Source: Alteromonas sp. ALT199
GTDB lineage: Bacteria; Pseudomonadota; Gammaproteobacteria; Enterobacterales; Alteromonadaceae
NCBI RefSeq assembly: GCF_018619335.1
Contig: NZ_JAHHDX010000126.1
Location: 21,396-85,395, forward strand
DNA length: 64,000 bases
Reading direction: 5' to 3'
The stretch's first letter is position 1; every line of letters begins with the position of its first letter. Made by a program: the position numbers and the translations under genes. The notes beneath the pieces were generated by a model, which saw nothing but the letters and a program-made list of their open reading frames with translations, did not search any database and was not told the origin of the DNA. Positions 26,016 through 35,403 of the stretch are shown in pieces.

Positions 26016-27242
26016 ATGCACATACCATCCAATGCTAACGCTACCTCACCAAGCAGCCAAACGAATCACTTTGCGTTTGCAGCTATGACAACCTTGTTTT
26101 TTCTATGGGGTTTTATAACCGCGTTAAACGATATACTTATTCCCCATTTAAAAGCGGCGTTTTCGCTATCTTATACACAAGCTATGCTGGTTCAGTTTTG
26201 TTTCTTTGGCGCTTATTTTGTCGTTTCTCCTTTTGCTGGAAAACTGATAGAGCGAATTGGCTATACTAACGGCATCATTACCGGCTTATGTACAATCGCT
26301 ACCGGCTGCTTGATTTTCTATCCGGCGTCGGAGCTAGGTTTTTATTTCGTATTCTTGTTAGGTTTGTTTATCTTAGCAAGTGGCGTAGCAATCCTTCAGG
26401 TTTCAGCGAACCCCTATGTTGCTATATTGGGCAGTGAAAAAACGGCTGCTAGCCGTTTGAACCTCGCCCAAGGAATCAATTCCCTTGGCCATACGTTAGC
26501 CCCCTTATTTGGCGCATTTTTGATATTTGGTGCAGTGCATCAAGAGACGTCTGCTGAATCAGTTCAGTTACCGTACTTTATTCTTGCAATAGCTACTTTA
26601 TGTATCGCGGTAGGATTTAAATTTCTAAAGCTCCCCCAAATTAAAAGCCACCAAGCTACTCAAGCCTCGTCTGAAGTGTCTTTATTGAGTCAAAAAAATC
26701 TTATTTTGGGCGCCATCGGCATATTTCTTTATGTGGGTGCAGAAGTCACTATTGGCAGTTTCTTAGTTAATTACTTTTCCCAGCCTGATATAGGCAATAT
26801 GAGTGAGAAAGCGGCCAGTAGCATGGTGTCGTACTACTGGGGCGGTGCCATGATAGGGCGCTTCGTGGGCGCAGCACTGACACGTGTAGTTAAGCCCGTT
26901 TACGTACTGGTAACGAATGCCCTTGCCGCCGTGGTGTTACTTTTTACTACGATGAATACCACCGGCGATCTCGCCATGTGGTCTGTTATCGGGGTAGGTT
27001 TTTTCAACTCTATTATGTTTCCCACTATCTTTTCTCTGGCCATAAAAGGGTTAGGACCACTTACAGGAAGAGGCTCAGGGCTGCTATGTCAAGCCATTGT
27101 CGGTGGCGCAATCTTGCCATTAATTCAGGGGGCGGTAGCGGACTTCACGTCAGTGCAAGCGAGCTTTATTGTTCCTGTCGCTGCGTATATTTATATCGGT
27201 TTTTATGCCATGTATGTGAAAAAATCAGAAAGTGAAGGATAG
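26016..27242 (+). CDS. FucP/NagP-type sugar MFS permease
   Basis: This 408-residue inner-membrane protein has about 12 membrane helices and opens with FAAMTTLFFLWGFITALNDI, the signature of the fucose-galactose-glucose:H+ symporter group, and LQVSANPYVAILGSEKTAASRLNLAQGINSLG, its other conserved stretch. In related marine bacteria such carriers import GlcNAc (NagP), mannose or other hexoses. Here it is encoded between a GH92 and the AGE epimerase gene, so free mannose or GlcNAc are the best guesses. The next gene starts 5 bases after the stop. The subfamily is well supported; the substrate is inferred. Confidence 0.88.
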   Translation: MHIPSNANATSPSSQTNHFAFAAMTTLFFLWGFITALNDILIPHLKAAFSLSYTQAMLVQFCFFGAYFVVSPFAGKLIERIGYTNGIITGLCTIATGCLIFYPASELGFYFVFLLGLFILASGVAILQVSANPYVAILGSEKTAASRLNLAQGINSLGHTLAPLFGAFLIFGAVHQETSAESVQLPYFILAIATLCIAVGFKFLKLPQIKSHQATQASSEVSLLSQKNLILGAIGIFLYVGAEVTIGSFLVNYFSQPDIGNMSEKAASSMVSYYWGGAMIGRFVGAALTRVVKPVYVLVTNALAAVVLLFTTMNTTGDLAMWSVIGVGFFNSIMFPTIFSLAIKGLGPLTGRGSGLLCQAIVGGAILPLIQGAVADFTSVQASFIVPVAAYIYIGFYAMYVKKSESEG

Positions 27243-27246
27243 AGCA

Positions 27247-28422
27247 ATGAATTTTTATAGCCGAGATTTTTTATCGACTCACTGCGAGTCCATTCTTAAT
27301 TTTTATACGCTTCGTGTTGTTGACGAAAATGGCGGGTATTTCCAAAACTATTATGACGATGGTGAAGTGTTTAACGCCGGATTTAAACAACTAGTAAGCA
27401 GCACGCGCATCATTGTCAACTATGCAAACAGCTACACGTTATTTGGTAATGAAAAGTATAAAGAAATAGCACTTCATGGTTTAACGTTTCTTGAAACCGT
27501 TCATTTCCAACCTGAGAGCGAACGCTATGCGTGGACACTTCAAGACAATCAGCCTCTTGATTTAACGCAACAAGCGTATGGCTATGCCTTCGTTTTACTC
27601 GCTTATGCAGCGCTTCGCAAAGCGGGGATTATCGAAAGTAACGATAAACTCAATTACGTGTACGATTTGCTGGAACAACGTTTCTGGCAAGCTGATTACG
27701 GCCTGTATGCTGATGAAATTAGTGAATCGGGAGAGCTTAGCCCCTATCGCGGACAAAACGCTAATATGCACCTTTGTGAGGCAATGTTAAGTGCATACCA
27801 AGCCACTAAGGAAACGAAATTTCTAGACCGCGCTGAAACGCTTGCTCATAACATCGCGTATAAACAAGCAGCCCTTTCTGACAATTTAATCTGGGAACAT
27901 TATACGCCCTCATTTGATATCGACTGGGAATATAACAAAGACGATCCAAAGAATTTGTACAGACCTTGGGGCTTTCAGCCGGGCCATCAGACCGAATGGA
28001 CTAAGCTGTTGCTTATATTACATCGTTATCGCCCGGATCCGCGCCTTGTACAAACCGCTAAATCACTATTTGATCGTGCGGTAGAAACAGCCTGGGATGA
28101 TACATACGGAGGCTTGATTTACGGCTTTGATGATAATGGCAAATGGTGCGACGACGATAAGTACTTTTGGGTACAAGCAGAAAGCTTTGCTGCCGCCGCA
28201 CTTCTTTATGAACAAACAAAGGAATCTCGCTTTTTAGACACGTACGCTAAATTATGGCAGTACAGTTGGGAGCACATGGTAGACCATCAATATGGTGCAT
28301 GGTTCCGTGTATTAAAACGCACTAACGCTAAGTACAGCAATGAAAAAAGTGCCGCTGGGGCAAAGTGTGATTACCACACACTTGGCGCGTGCTTCGATGT
28401 TCTTTCTACTCTTAGTGAATAA
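27247..28422 (+). CDS. AGE-family epimerase/isomerase, probable mannose isomerase
   Basis: This 391-residue cytoplasmic protein has the alpha6/alpha6 barrel pattern of the N-acylglucosamine 2-epimerase superfamily, with ANMHLCEAMLSAYQAT, RPWGFQPGHQTEWTKLLLIL and the histidines of the active site (MHLCEA, GHQTEW, and YHTLGACF near the end). In mannan and N-glycan loci this family supplies D-mannose isomerase activity (mannose to fructose); renin-binding-type epimerases and mannobiose epimerases are alternatives. I chose the ATG at 27247, with AAGGA seven bases upstream. It would direct mannose released by the GH92, GH47 and GH2 enzymes into fructose metabolism. No fructokinase is encoded nearby. 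Confidence 0.82.
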   Translation: MNFYSRDFLSTHCESILNFYTLRVVDENGGYFQNYYDDGEVFNAGFKQLVSSTRIIVNYANSYTLFGNEKYKEIALHGLTFLETVHFQPESERYAWTLQDNQPLDLTQQAYGYAFVLLAYAALRKAGIIESNDKLNYVYDLLEQRFWQADYGLYADEISESGELSPYRGQNANMHLCEAMLSAYQATKETKFLDRAETLAHNIAYKQAALSDNLIWEHYTPSFDIDWEYNKDDPKNLYRPWGFQPGHQTEWTKLLLILHRYRPDPRLVQTAKSLFDRAVETAWDDTYGGLIYGFDDNGKWCDDDKYFWVQAESFAAAALLYEQTKESRFLDTYAKLWQYSWEHMVDHQYGAWFRVLKRTNAKYSNEKSAAGAKCDYHTLGACFDVLSTLSE

Positions 28423-28436
28423 TGTAGGTTTCTTCA

Positions 28437-30671
28437 ATGGCCCCCTTCAAATCTAATAGAATGTTTTTATCTTTTTGGGTATCGCTGTTTGCTACGAGCT
28501 TGCTCGCAGGGTGCGTCACTCCAACAGGGTTGCAAACCCATAGCAATGTAGAACCTCAAGTCTCACCCATTGACTGGGTAGATCCATTTATCGGCACGGA
28601 TGGAAAAGGTAAAACCTACCCTGGCGCCACCGCGCCTTATGGAATGGTGCAACTTAGTCCTGATAATGGCCGTGCAGGATGGGATTGGATTTCTGGCTAT
28701 TTTTACCCAGATACTGTTATCGCTGGATTTAGCCATAAACACTTATCAGGCACAGGCGCAGGGGATCTATATGATATCTCTTTTATGCCCCTAAGTGGTA
28801 AAGAGGTAAAACGCGAGCTTGAAGGGGGGCCAGAAGATGGCACTATTTCGTCTTCGTTTAAACATTCAAAAGAACAAGCAAAGCCTGGCTATTACGAAGT
28901 CTATTTAGACGATTACGATATTACTGTTAGCCTTACCGCATCAGATCGCATCGGTATTCAACGCTATCAATTTAAGGCGCCCGATACGTCTAACCGGGTA
29001 AGACTTGACTTAGGCTACTCTCGGAACTGGGACGATACAACCGACACATACATCGAAATCGTCGATAATTACACGGTACGTGGCTATCGAAAATCGACGG
29101 GCTGGGCCACAGATCAACGGGTTTACTTTTATACGCGTTTTTCCCAGCCGTTTGCGCAACACCAAATAAACGCGCAACGTCCTAATACTATAACCACCGC
29201 ACAAGGCGAAGGCGTGACAGCTATATTTAGCTTTCCTAATACCTTAGCCCTTGAAGTATCAACCGCATTAAGTTCGGTTAGTATGGATAACGCCCGTTTC
29301 AACTGGTTAGCCGAAGAAAACGCTAACGACTATAACGCGACTCTTGTTAACACCCAACGCCGTTGGAATAAGCTTTTATCGACCATAGAGATTGACGCAT
29401 CAGACGATAACAAAACGCAGTTCTATACCGCCTTGTACCATACGTATTTAGCGCCTCGTTTATTTTCAGACACGGATAAGCGCTATAAAGGCCCTGATGG
29501 CGAAATACATACGAGTAGTTCAACTCGGTATGACTTCTTTTCCTTGTGGGATACGTTTCGTGCTTTACACCCCTTTAAAACCATTACCGACCAAGCCTCA
29601 ACAAAAGTCATGATGAACAGCATGATGGAACATTACGAGGTAACTGGGCGTCTTCCGGTATGGATTTTTGAAGGCAATGAGACAGATATGATGATGGGCT
29701 ATCATTCTGTGCCCGTATTAATAGACGCTTATTTAAAAGGGCTCACTGACATAGATGGTGAGCGCTTACTCCAAGCCGCTATGAAGAGTGCTAAACAGCA
29801 AGAATTTGGTATAGGCTCATATCAGAATTTAGGGTATGTCCCGTATGAAGAAAAAAGCTGGAATGTATCGCTAACGCTGGAATATGCCTTTGACGATTAC
29901 GCTATTGCATTGCTTGCAGATTCATTAGGGAAATCCCATATCGCTGAAGAGTTCTACGCTCGAGCGCAGAATTATGCTCATCATTTTGACCCTAACACTG
30001 GTTTCATGCGAGCTAAAAGCCTCTCAGGCGCCTTCCGTCCTGAGTTCGATCCTACTGCCTATCACCCTGAGGACTATTGCGAAGCCAATGCCTGGCAATA
30101 CAGCTTTTTCGTTCCCCATGATGTTGAGGGAATGATTGCGCTTTATGGTGGAAAAGCACGTTTCGCCACTAAACTTGATGCTATGTTTGCCACATCACAA
30201 AGCAGTGATGACTTGCCAGAGTGGATTTCAGGTAATATTGGACAGTACGTGCACGGCAATGAACCTAGTCATCACGTTCCCTACCTATACCAATACGCCG
30301 GTGAACCACAAAAAACACAGCGCTTAGTCAGACAAATAATGGACACTCTGTACACCACCCAACCGGATGGTTTATCTGGCAATGAAGATGCCGGACAAAT
30401 GTCTGCTTGGTATTTATTCAGTGCAATGGGATTCTACCCTGTTAATCCGGTAAGCGGCGAATATGTACTCGGTAGCCCAGAACTTAATTCGGCTGTTATT
30501 CACCTGGAAAACGGCAATAAATTTAAAATAAATACGGTTAATCAAGCCCCCGAAAACGTGTACGTGAAACGTGTATTGTTAAATGGTACTCCCCTTTCTC
30601 GCTTCACGCTTAAGCACAGTGAAATACTGGCCGGTGGCTCCTTAGTCTTTGAAATGAGTAACGCTCCATGA
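28437..30671 (+). CDS. GH92 alpha-mannosidase, lipoprotein (copy 3)
   Basis: This 744-residue protein has a lipobox SLLAGC (cysteine 25). The mature part opens with WVDPFIGTDGKGKTYPGATAP and GMVQLSPDNGRAGWDWISGY, almost as in copy 1, and has CEANAWQYSFFVPHD and GNEDAGQMSAWYLFSAMGFY. It is therefore a close paralogue of copy 1 in the other arm. GH92 enzymes of this type remove non-reducing alpha-mannose with inversion and need calcium. The last bases overlap the next GH92 start as ATGA, so the two are translated together. A second in-frame ATG at codon 9 would give a shorter signal peptide and is also possible. Confidence 0.93.
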   Translation: MAPFKSNRMFLSFWVSLFATSLLAGCVTPTGLQTHSNVEPQVSPIDWVDPFIGTDGKGKTYPGATAPYGMVQLSPDNGRAGWDWISGYFYPDTVIAGFSHKHLSGTGAGDLYDISFMPLSGKEVKRELEGGPEDGTISSSFKHSKEQAKPGYYEVYLDDYDITVSLTASDRIGIQRYQFKAPDTSNRVRLDLGYSRNWDDTTDTYIEIVDNYTVRGYRKSTGWATDQRVYFYTRFSQPFAQHQINAQRPNTITTAQGEGVTAIFSFPNTLALEVSTALSSVSMDNARFNWLAEENANDYNATLVNTQRRWNKLLSTIEIDASDDNKTQFYTALYHTYLAPRLFSDTDKRYKGPDGEIHTSSSTRYDFFSLWDTFRALHPFKTITDQASTKVMMNSMMEHYEVTGRLPVWIFEGNETDMMMGYHSVPVLIDAYLKGLTDIDGERLLQAAMKSAKQQEFGIGSYQNLGYVPYEEKSWNVSLTLEYAFDDYAIALLADSLGKSHIAEEFYARAQNYAHHFDPNTGFMRAKSLSGAFRPEFDPTAYHPEDYCEANAWQYSFFVPHDVEGMIALYGGKARFATKLDAMFATSQSSDDLPEWISGNIGQYVHGNEPSHHVPYLYQYAGEPQKTQRLVRQIMDTLYTTQPDGLSGNEDAGQMSAWYLFSAMGFYPVNPVSGEYVLGSPELNSAVIHLENGNKFKINTVNQAPENVYVKRVLLNGTPLSRFTLKHSEILAGGSLVFEMSNAP

Positions 30672-32914
30672 AACAGTTCGTATTTTTAGGGCTTCTTTGC
30701 CTAACGCTGTCACACGCTGTTCGCGCTGAAAATAACGCTCAATATGTTGACCCTTTTATTGGCACCTCAAATTTTGGGGCCACCCACCCTGGGGCTCAAT
30801 ATCCCAATGGTTTAGTCTCTGTATCCCCTTTTAACGTGGCCCATAGGTTCAACAATGAAAACCCATTTGAAAAAGACGAAGCGTGGAATTCAAGAGTTTA
30901 TATACATGAAAACACCTACTTTACCGGCTTAAGCCATTTGAATTTAAGTGGTGTTGGTTGCCCAGAAGCGGGGGTTGTGATTGTAATGCCTACTACGGGC
31001 ACAAAAAACTTTGACGCAAAAGAATACGGCAGCTCCCTTTCAAGCCAATTCGCAAAACCTGGCGTTTATAGCGCTAAGGCTGATCGTTATGGCGTAGAGA
31101 TGACATCAACTGCTTCAGTGCGCAGTGCTATTACCGAGTTTGCCTTCCCAGCGGGGCAAGCCAACGTCATTATAAACCTAGGGCAAGGGCTCACCAATGA
31201 AACCGGCGGCTCTATTCAGCAAATATCTGAAACCGAATTTGTTGGAAGCCGAACACTCGGTACCTTCTGCTACTCTTCACAGGACGTTCGCCCTGTGTAC
31301 TTTGCAGTATCATTTGACACGCTTCCTACCGATTCGGGCGTTTATAAAAAAATGCCCAAATACAAAAACGTAGAGGCAGATTGGATAGGTACAAATGACG
31401 ATTACAAAAGCTACGCTCAATACCGCCACCCTATGTACGGAGACGACCTAGGTGGATGGGCAACCTTTACCAGTGATACTAAGCATACTGTGAAGGTGAA
31501 AGTCGCCTTGAGTTTTACGAGCATCGAAAATGCCCGAGAGAATCTGCATCATGAGATTCCTGACTTCAATAATAAAAAAGTTACTCAAGCGGCTGAGACT
31601 GCATGGAACAATAGGCTTAACCGTGTGCAAGTAGAGGGCGAAACAGACGATAAAATTCGGTTCTATACCGCTCTTTACCATACACTTATTCACCCTAGTA
31701 TTATTAGTGACGTAAACGGAGACTATCCGCTTATGGGACAAAGTGGTACTGGAAACGATAAAGAGAACCCACGCTTTTCCGTGTTTTCTCTTTGGGATAC
31801 GAGTCGCAACGTTCACCCGTTATTAAGTCTTCTATACCCCCACTTACAACAACAAATGATGCATAGTGCCATTCAAATGGCGAAAGAGTCAGGATGGCTA
31901 CCCAAGTGGGAACTCTTTGGCATGGAAACCCAAGTAATGGTAGGTGATCCTGGCACCGTAATGATTGCTGACGCCTATTTACGCGGGATTACAGATGTCG
32001 ACATAACGGCAGCATTTGACGCGATGCTAAAGTCTGCCTTGCAAGAAAATGCAAACCTATTGCGCCCTGAAATTAACGACTATTTAACGCTTGGTTATGT
32101 CCCCTTTGACGACGAAGGCCCTTATGATGGTAGCGTGGCTACCAGCTTAGAATACTTCCAAGCGGATTATGCTATTGCCAAGCTAGCCACAGCCTTGAAC
32201 AAAGATGCCATAGCATCAACTTTCTACACCAGAGCTGCCCAGTTTGAACAACTATTTGACCCAGCTACAAAAATGCTGCGCCCTAAAAACCGAAAAGGAG
32301 AATGGTTGTCGCCTTTTGATCCAGAACTAGGTCGAAATTTCGAACCCGCCACCGGTTACATCGAAGGAAATGCATGGAATTACCGTTTCTATACCCCTCA
32401 CGCTATACCTCGCTTAATTGAACTTCATGGGGGGAAAGATAATTTCGAAAAGGCTTTAGATGCTACGTTTGCCACAAATAACTTTGATATGGCTAATGAA
32501 CCAGACATTACGTACCCATTCTTATATAACTACCTCAATAGCGGCGTTGAAAAAACTACATCAGTGGTACATAGCCTCATCAACGAACATTTTGGCATTC
32601 AGCCAGGTGGTTTACCGGGTAATGACGACACCGGCACCATGTCCGCTTGGCTCGCATTTTCTATGATGGGCATTTACCCATTAAGCCCCGCTGATGCGAA
32701 TTACACAATTTTTGCCCCTGTATTTGACAAAATCACCCTAGAGTTGGGCGAAGAACACGATAGTAACACCACGCTCATCATCGAAAAGAAGCTCAGTGAC
32801 CGTACGAGCATTTTATTCAACGAAAGTCACTTAGCTTCGCCATTTATTTCTCATAGCGAGCTAGTACAAGGCGGAAAACTCACTGTCGAGCACCCTTCAA
32901 AACACACTCATTAG
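30668..32914 (+). CDS. GH92 alpha-mannosidase, secreted (copy 4, divergent)
   Basis: This 748-residue protein differs from the other copies. It has a Sec signal peptide (MKQFVFLGLLCLTLSHAVRA) rather than a lipobox, an opening YVDPFIGTSNFGATHPGAQY, and a catalytic region with IEGNAWNYRFYTPH and LPGNDDTGTMSAWLAFSMMG. Threonine replaces the usual glutamine in GxMSAW. It is still clearly GH92 and keeps the general-acid glutamate. The divergence suggests another linkage or position in the glycan. It would be periplasmic, in contrast to the three lipoproteins. Translation is coupled to copy 3 by an ATGA overlap, and the GH47 gene follows 18 bases later. Confidence 0.9.
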   Translation: MKQFVFLGLLCLTLSHAVRAENNAQYVDPFIGTSNFGATHPGAQYPNGLVSVSPFNVAHRFNNENPFEKDEAWNSRVYIHENTYFTGLSHLNLSGVGCPEAGVVIVMPTTGTKNFDAKEYGSSLSSQFAKPGVYSAKADRYGVEMTSTASVRSAITEFAFPAGQANVIINLGQGLTNETGGSIQQISETEFVGSRTLGTFCYSSQDVRPVYFAVSFDTLPTDSGVYKKMPKYKNVEADWIGTNDDYKSYAQYRHPMYGDDLGGWATFTSDTKHTVKVKVALSFTSIENARENLHHEIPDFNNKKVTQAAETAWNNRLNRVQVEGETDDKIRFYTALYHTLIHPSIISDVNGDYPLMGQSGTGNDKENPRFSVFSLWDTSRNVHPLLSLLYPHLQQQMMHSAIQMAKESGWLPKWELFGMETQVMVGDPGTVMIADAYLRGITDVDITAAFDAMLKSALQENANLLRPEINDYLTLGYVPFDDEGPYDGSVATSLEYFQADYAIAKLATALNKDAIASTFYTRAAQFEQLFDPATKMLRPKNRKGEWLSPFDPELGRNFEPATGYIEGNAWNYRFYTPHAIPRLIELHGGKDNFEKALDATFATNNFDMANEPDITYPFLYNYLNSGVEKTTSVVHSLINEHFGIQPGGLPGNDDTGTMSAWLAFSMMGIYPLSPADANYTIFAPVFDKITLELGEEHDSNTTLIIEKKLSDRTSILFNESHLASPFISHSELVQGGKLTVEHPSKHTH

Positions 32915-32932
32915 CATAGGAATAGCGGAAAT

Positions 32933-34399
32933 ATGAAAAAAACATGGTTAGCAGCTTCAGTAATAACCTGTATTTTAAGTGGATGTTCAACTTCTACTAG
33001 TGAAGAGCGCTACAGGGGTTCTGTACAAGCGAATTCAGCGCCTCTTTCAGCCGTTAAAGGCATTGCCGCTGAGCCCGCTCTTGCAAAAGAAGTCGTGGAA
33101 GAAACCCGTAGAGCCTGGCATGCCTACCGAGACTATGCGTGGGGTTACGATGTATTACTGCCTCTGTCGAAAAAAGGGTTTAACTGGTATGAAAATTCGT
33201 TAGGCATATCACCGATAGACGCTTATAGCACGCTGAAAGTTATGGGGCTAAATGAAGAAGCAAAAGAAGTAGAAGATTACGCCTTAGCGCAAGATTGGAA
33301 CAAAGATCAATATGTCCAGGTATTTGAAGTTAATATTCGTATTCTTGGCGGTTTGTTGGCCATCTATGAGCTTGGCGGAAATCCCAAAATTCTCGCCAAA
33401 GCCGTTGATTTTGCCGATCGTTTACTGCCTGCATTTAACTCCCCTACAGGCCTTCCATACCATTCTGTAAACTTGAAAACGGGTGAGGTAGCGGGTGATA
33501 AAGGTCAGGGTGAAGGCACTACAATTAATGTCGCCCAGGCCGCCACTTATTTATTCGAGTTTGGCATTTTAAGCTATTACAGCCAAGACCCTAAATACTA
33601 TCAGGCTGCAAAAAAAGCGACGAAAGCTATCTATGAAAGACGCTCTGAGATAGGTCTGCCTGGCGAAGTTATTAATGTAGAAACGGGAGAATGGGAAGGT
33701 ACGCAATGGCACCACTTACAAGCTGGTGTAGATGCCTACTATGAATATATGTACAAGAGCTGGATGATACTCCCCGACCCTGAAATTAAAGCGATATGGG
33801 ACGATTCTAAAGCTAAAATAGATAGATATTTAACCGATGATTTCAACGGACATCGTTTTTATTCTATTGTCGACATGCGCACGGGAAAAATTCTCAAACG
33901 TTCCGTTTCTTTGTACGACGCATTTTTCCCTGCTATTCAGGCTATCTCAGGCGATATAGAAAACGCGGAAAAAACACAGCAATCCTGGCATTGGTTGTGG
34001 CAAAAATATGGCTTATTGCCTACGCGCTACCATTATGGAGAAGACAGAATTGAATATGCTAACTCTGAGCTTAACCCAGAAATTGTAGAGTCGGCTTACT
34101 ACCTTCACCAACTAACTGGGAAGGAAGAATATCTAGACATGATCAAAACATACTGGGCCGATATGAAAGCCTGCTGCAGAAACGACACAGCGTTTAACTC
34201 GGTTGAAGATGTCCGTACCATGGAGCCCAAAGATTACCTTGCTACGTATTTTTATGCTGAAACATTGAAGTACTTTTATGTTGCCTTTGCGGGTAGTGAA
34301 GCATTTAACTTCGACGACTATATATTCAATACCGAAGCACATCCGTTTCTTAGAAAATCATTTGATGCTGACAAAGCTAAAACATATTTAGGATATTAA
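32933..34399 (+). CDS. GH47 alpha-1,2-mannosidase, bacterial lipoprotein
   Basis: This 488-residue protein has a lipobox ILSGC (cysteine 18). The mature part matches the class I alpha-mannosidase family GH47: AWHAYRDYAWGYDVLLPLSKKG (about residues 63-84), SPIDAYSTLKVMGL, FEVNIRILGGLLAIYELGG, GEGTTINVAQAA and a late PEIVESAYYLHQLTG. These correspond to the conserved blocks around the family's acidic catalytic residues and the inverting (alpha/alpha)7 barrel, which needs calcium. GH47 is best known from eukaryotic ER and Golgi processing of Man9GlcNAc2; bacterial members exist but are uncommon. In this locus it should remove terminal alpha-1,2-mannose before or alongside the GH92 enzymes. A typical GH47 catalytic domain is about 450 residues, so this one is complete. 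Confidence 0.85.
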   Translation: MKKTWLAASVITCILSGCSTSTSEERYRGSVQANSAPLSAVKGIAAEPALAKEVVEETRRAWHAYRDYAWGYDVLLPLSKKGFNWYENSLGISPIDAYSTLKVMGLNEEAKEVEDYALAQDWNKDQYVQVFEVNIRILGGLLAIYELGGNPKILAKAVDFADRLLPAFNSPTGLPYHSVNLKTGEVAGDKGQGEGTTINVAQAATYLFEFGILSYYSQDPKYYQAAKKATKAIYERRSEIGLPGEVINVETGEWEGTQWHHLQAGVDAYYEYMYKSWMILPDPEIKAIWDDSKAKIDRYLTDDFNGHRFYSIVDMRTGKILKRSVSLYDAFFPAIQAISGDIENAEKTQQSWHWLWQKYGLLPTRYHYGEDRIEYANSELNPEIVESAYYLHQLTGKEEYLDMIKTYWADMKACCRNDTAFNSVEDVRTMEPKDYLATYFYAETLKYFYVAFAGSEAFNFDDYIFNTEAHPFLRKSFDADKAKTYLGY

Positions 34400-34404
34400 T
34401 ATTT

Positions 34405-35403
34405 ATGAACGGAACACTAATGGCGAAAGAAACCCGGGAAGTTTCGGATACCCTCGTTCGCCAGCTGAACCGCAATGAAAAAGTTATTGCTCAGCTAGTC
34501 GCTAAGGTTGGAGAGTCTCGGCCTTCATTAATATATATGATAGGGCGTGGTTCGTCAGACCACGCTGGTGTATTTGCTAAATACCTTTTTGAAACCACGC
34601 TTGGAATCCCAGTTTGTCATGCTGCGCTATCTTTAAGCAGCATCTACAACAAAGCATTACACTTAGAAAATGCCCTTGTCTTTGTTATATCTCAGTCAGG
34701 TGGAAGCAATGATATTATTGCTCAGACCGAGATGGCGAAACAGGCAGGCGCAATAGTAGTTGGGCTTATAAATAATGAAGATGCTGAACTGCGGCATATA
34801 GTAGATTTCTTTATCCCGCTTAGCGCGGGACCAGAGTTAGCTGTTGCGGCGACGAAAAGCTATATTGCAGCGTTAAGCGCGCTTATACATATTGCAGCAA
34901 AACTATCAGACAATGTGCAGCTATTTGATGATCTTAGAACAGCGCCTAAGCGCCTTAAAGAAGAGTTAGAACAACCTTCTTTAATAACTATAGATGCTTT
35001 TGCTTCACTTGAAAGATGTGTTGTACTTGGGCGTGGTTTTGGATATGCAATAGCCAGAGAAATGGCGTTAAAGATTAAGGAAGTTTGCGCAATTCAAGCT
35101 GAAGCGTTCTCCTCAGCAGAGTTCTCCCATGGCCCTTTTGCGCTTTTAAATAATCCTTTGTCTATCCTTAATGTGCTTATCTATGATGAAAGCAAGCAAT
35201 CCCATGAAGATAGACTCGCCATCATCAAATCGAGTGGTGGGGAATTGATGTCAACCTTGAAAACGGCGCCAGATTTGCATCCTGCGGTACAGTGTTTAGT
35301 TATAATGCAGCGCTTTTATCTCGATATAGAATCAATATCGTTAGCGCTAGGCATGAACCCCGACTCCCCCGAGGGTCTTAAGAAGGTGACAAAAACTATA
35401 TGA
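34405..35403 (+). CDS. NagB-II-like glucosamine-6-phosphate deaminase (SIS protein)
   Basis: This 332-residue protein has two SIS domains (about 40-170 and 190-320). MIGRGSSDHAGVFAKYLFE and VISQSGGSNDIIAQTEMA are the phosphosugar-binding loops, and AVAATKSY is also typical. It lacks the glutaminase domain of GlmS, and its place directly before nagA points to the deaminating NagB-II type found in Shewanella and its relatives, which turns glucosamine-6-P into fructose-6-P and ammonia. It overlaps nagA by ATGA. An alternative start at 34420 (ATG GCG) is possible. AgaS-like ketose isomerase activity is the main alternative. Confidence 0.85.
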   Translation: MNGTLMAKETREVSDTLVRQLNRNEKVIAQLVAKVGESRPSLIYMIGRGSSDHAGVFAKYLFETTLGIPVCHAALSLSSIYNKALHLENALVFVISQSGGSNDIIAQTEMAKQAGAIVVGLINNEDAELRHIVDFFIPLSAGPELAVAATKSYIAALSALIHIAAKLSDNVQLFDDLRTAPKRLKEELEQPSLITIDAFASLERCVVLGRGFGYAIAREMALKIKEVCAIQAEAFSSAEFSHGPFALLNNPLSILNVLIYDESKQSHEDRLAIIKSSGGELMSTLKTAPDLHPAVQCLVIMQRFYLDIESISLALGMNPDSPEGLKKVTKTI

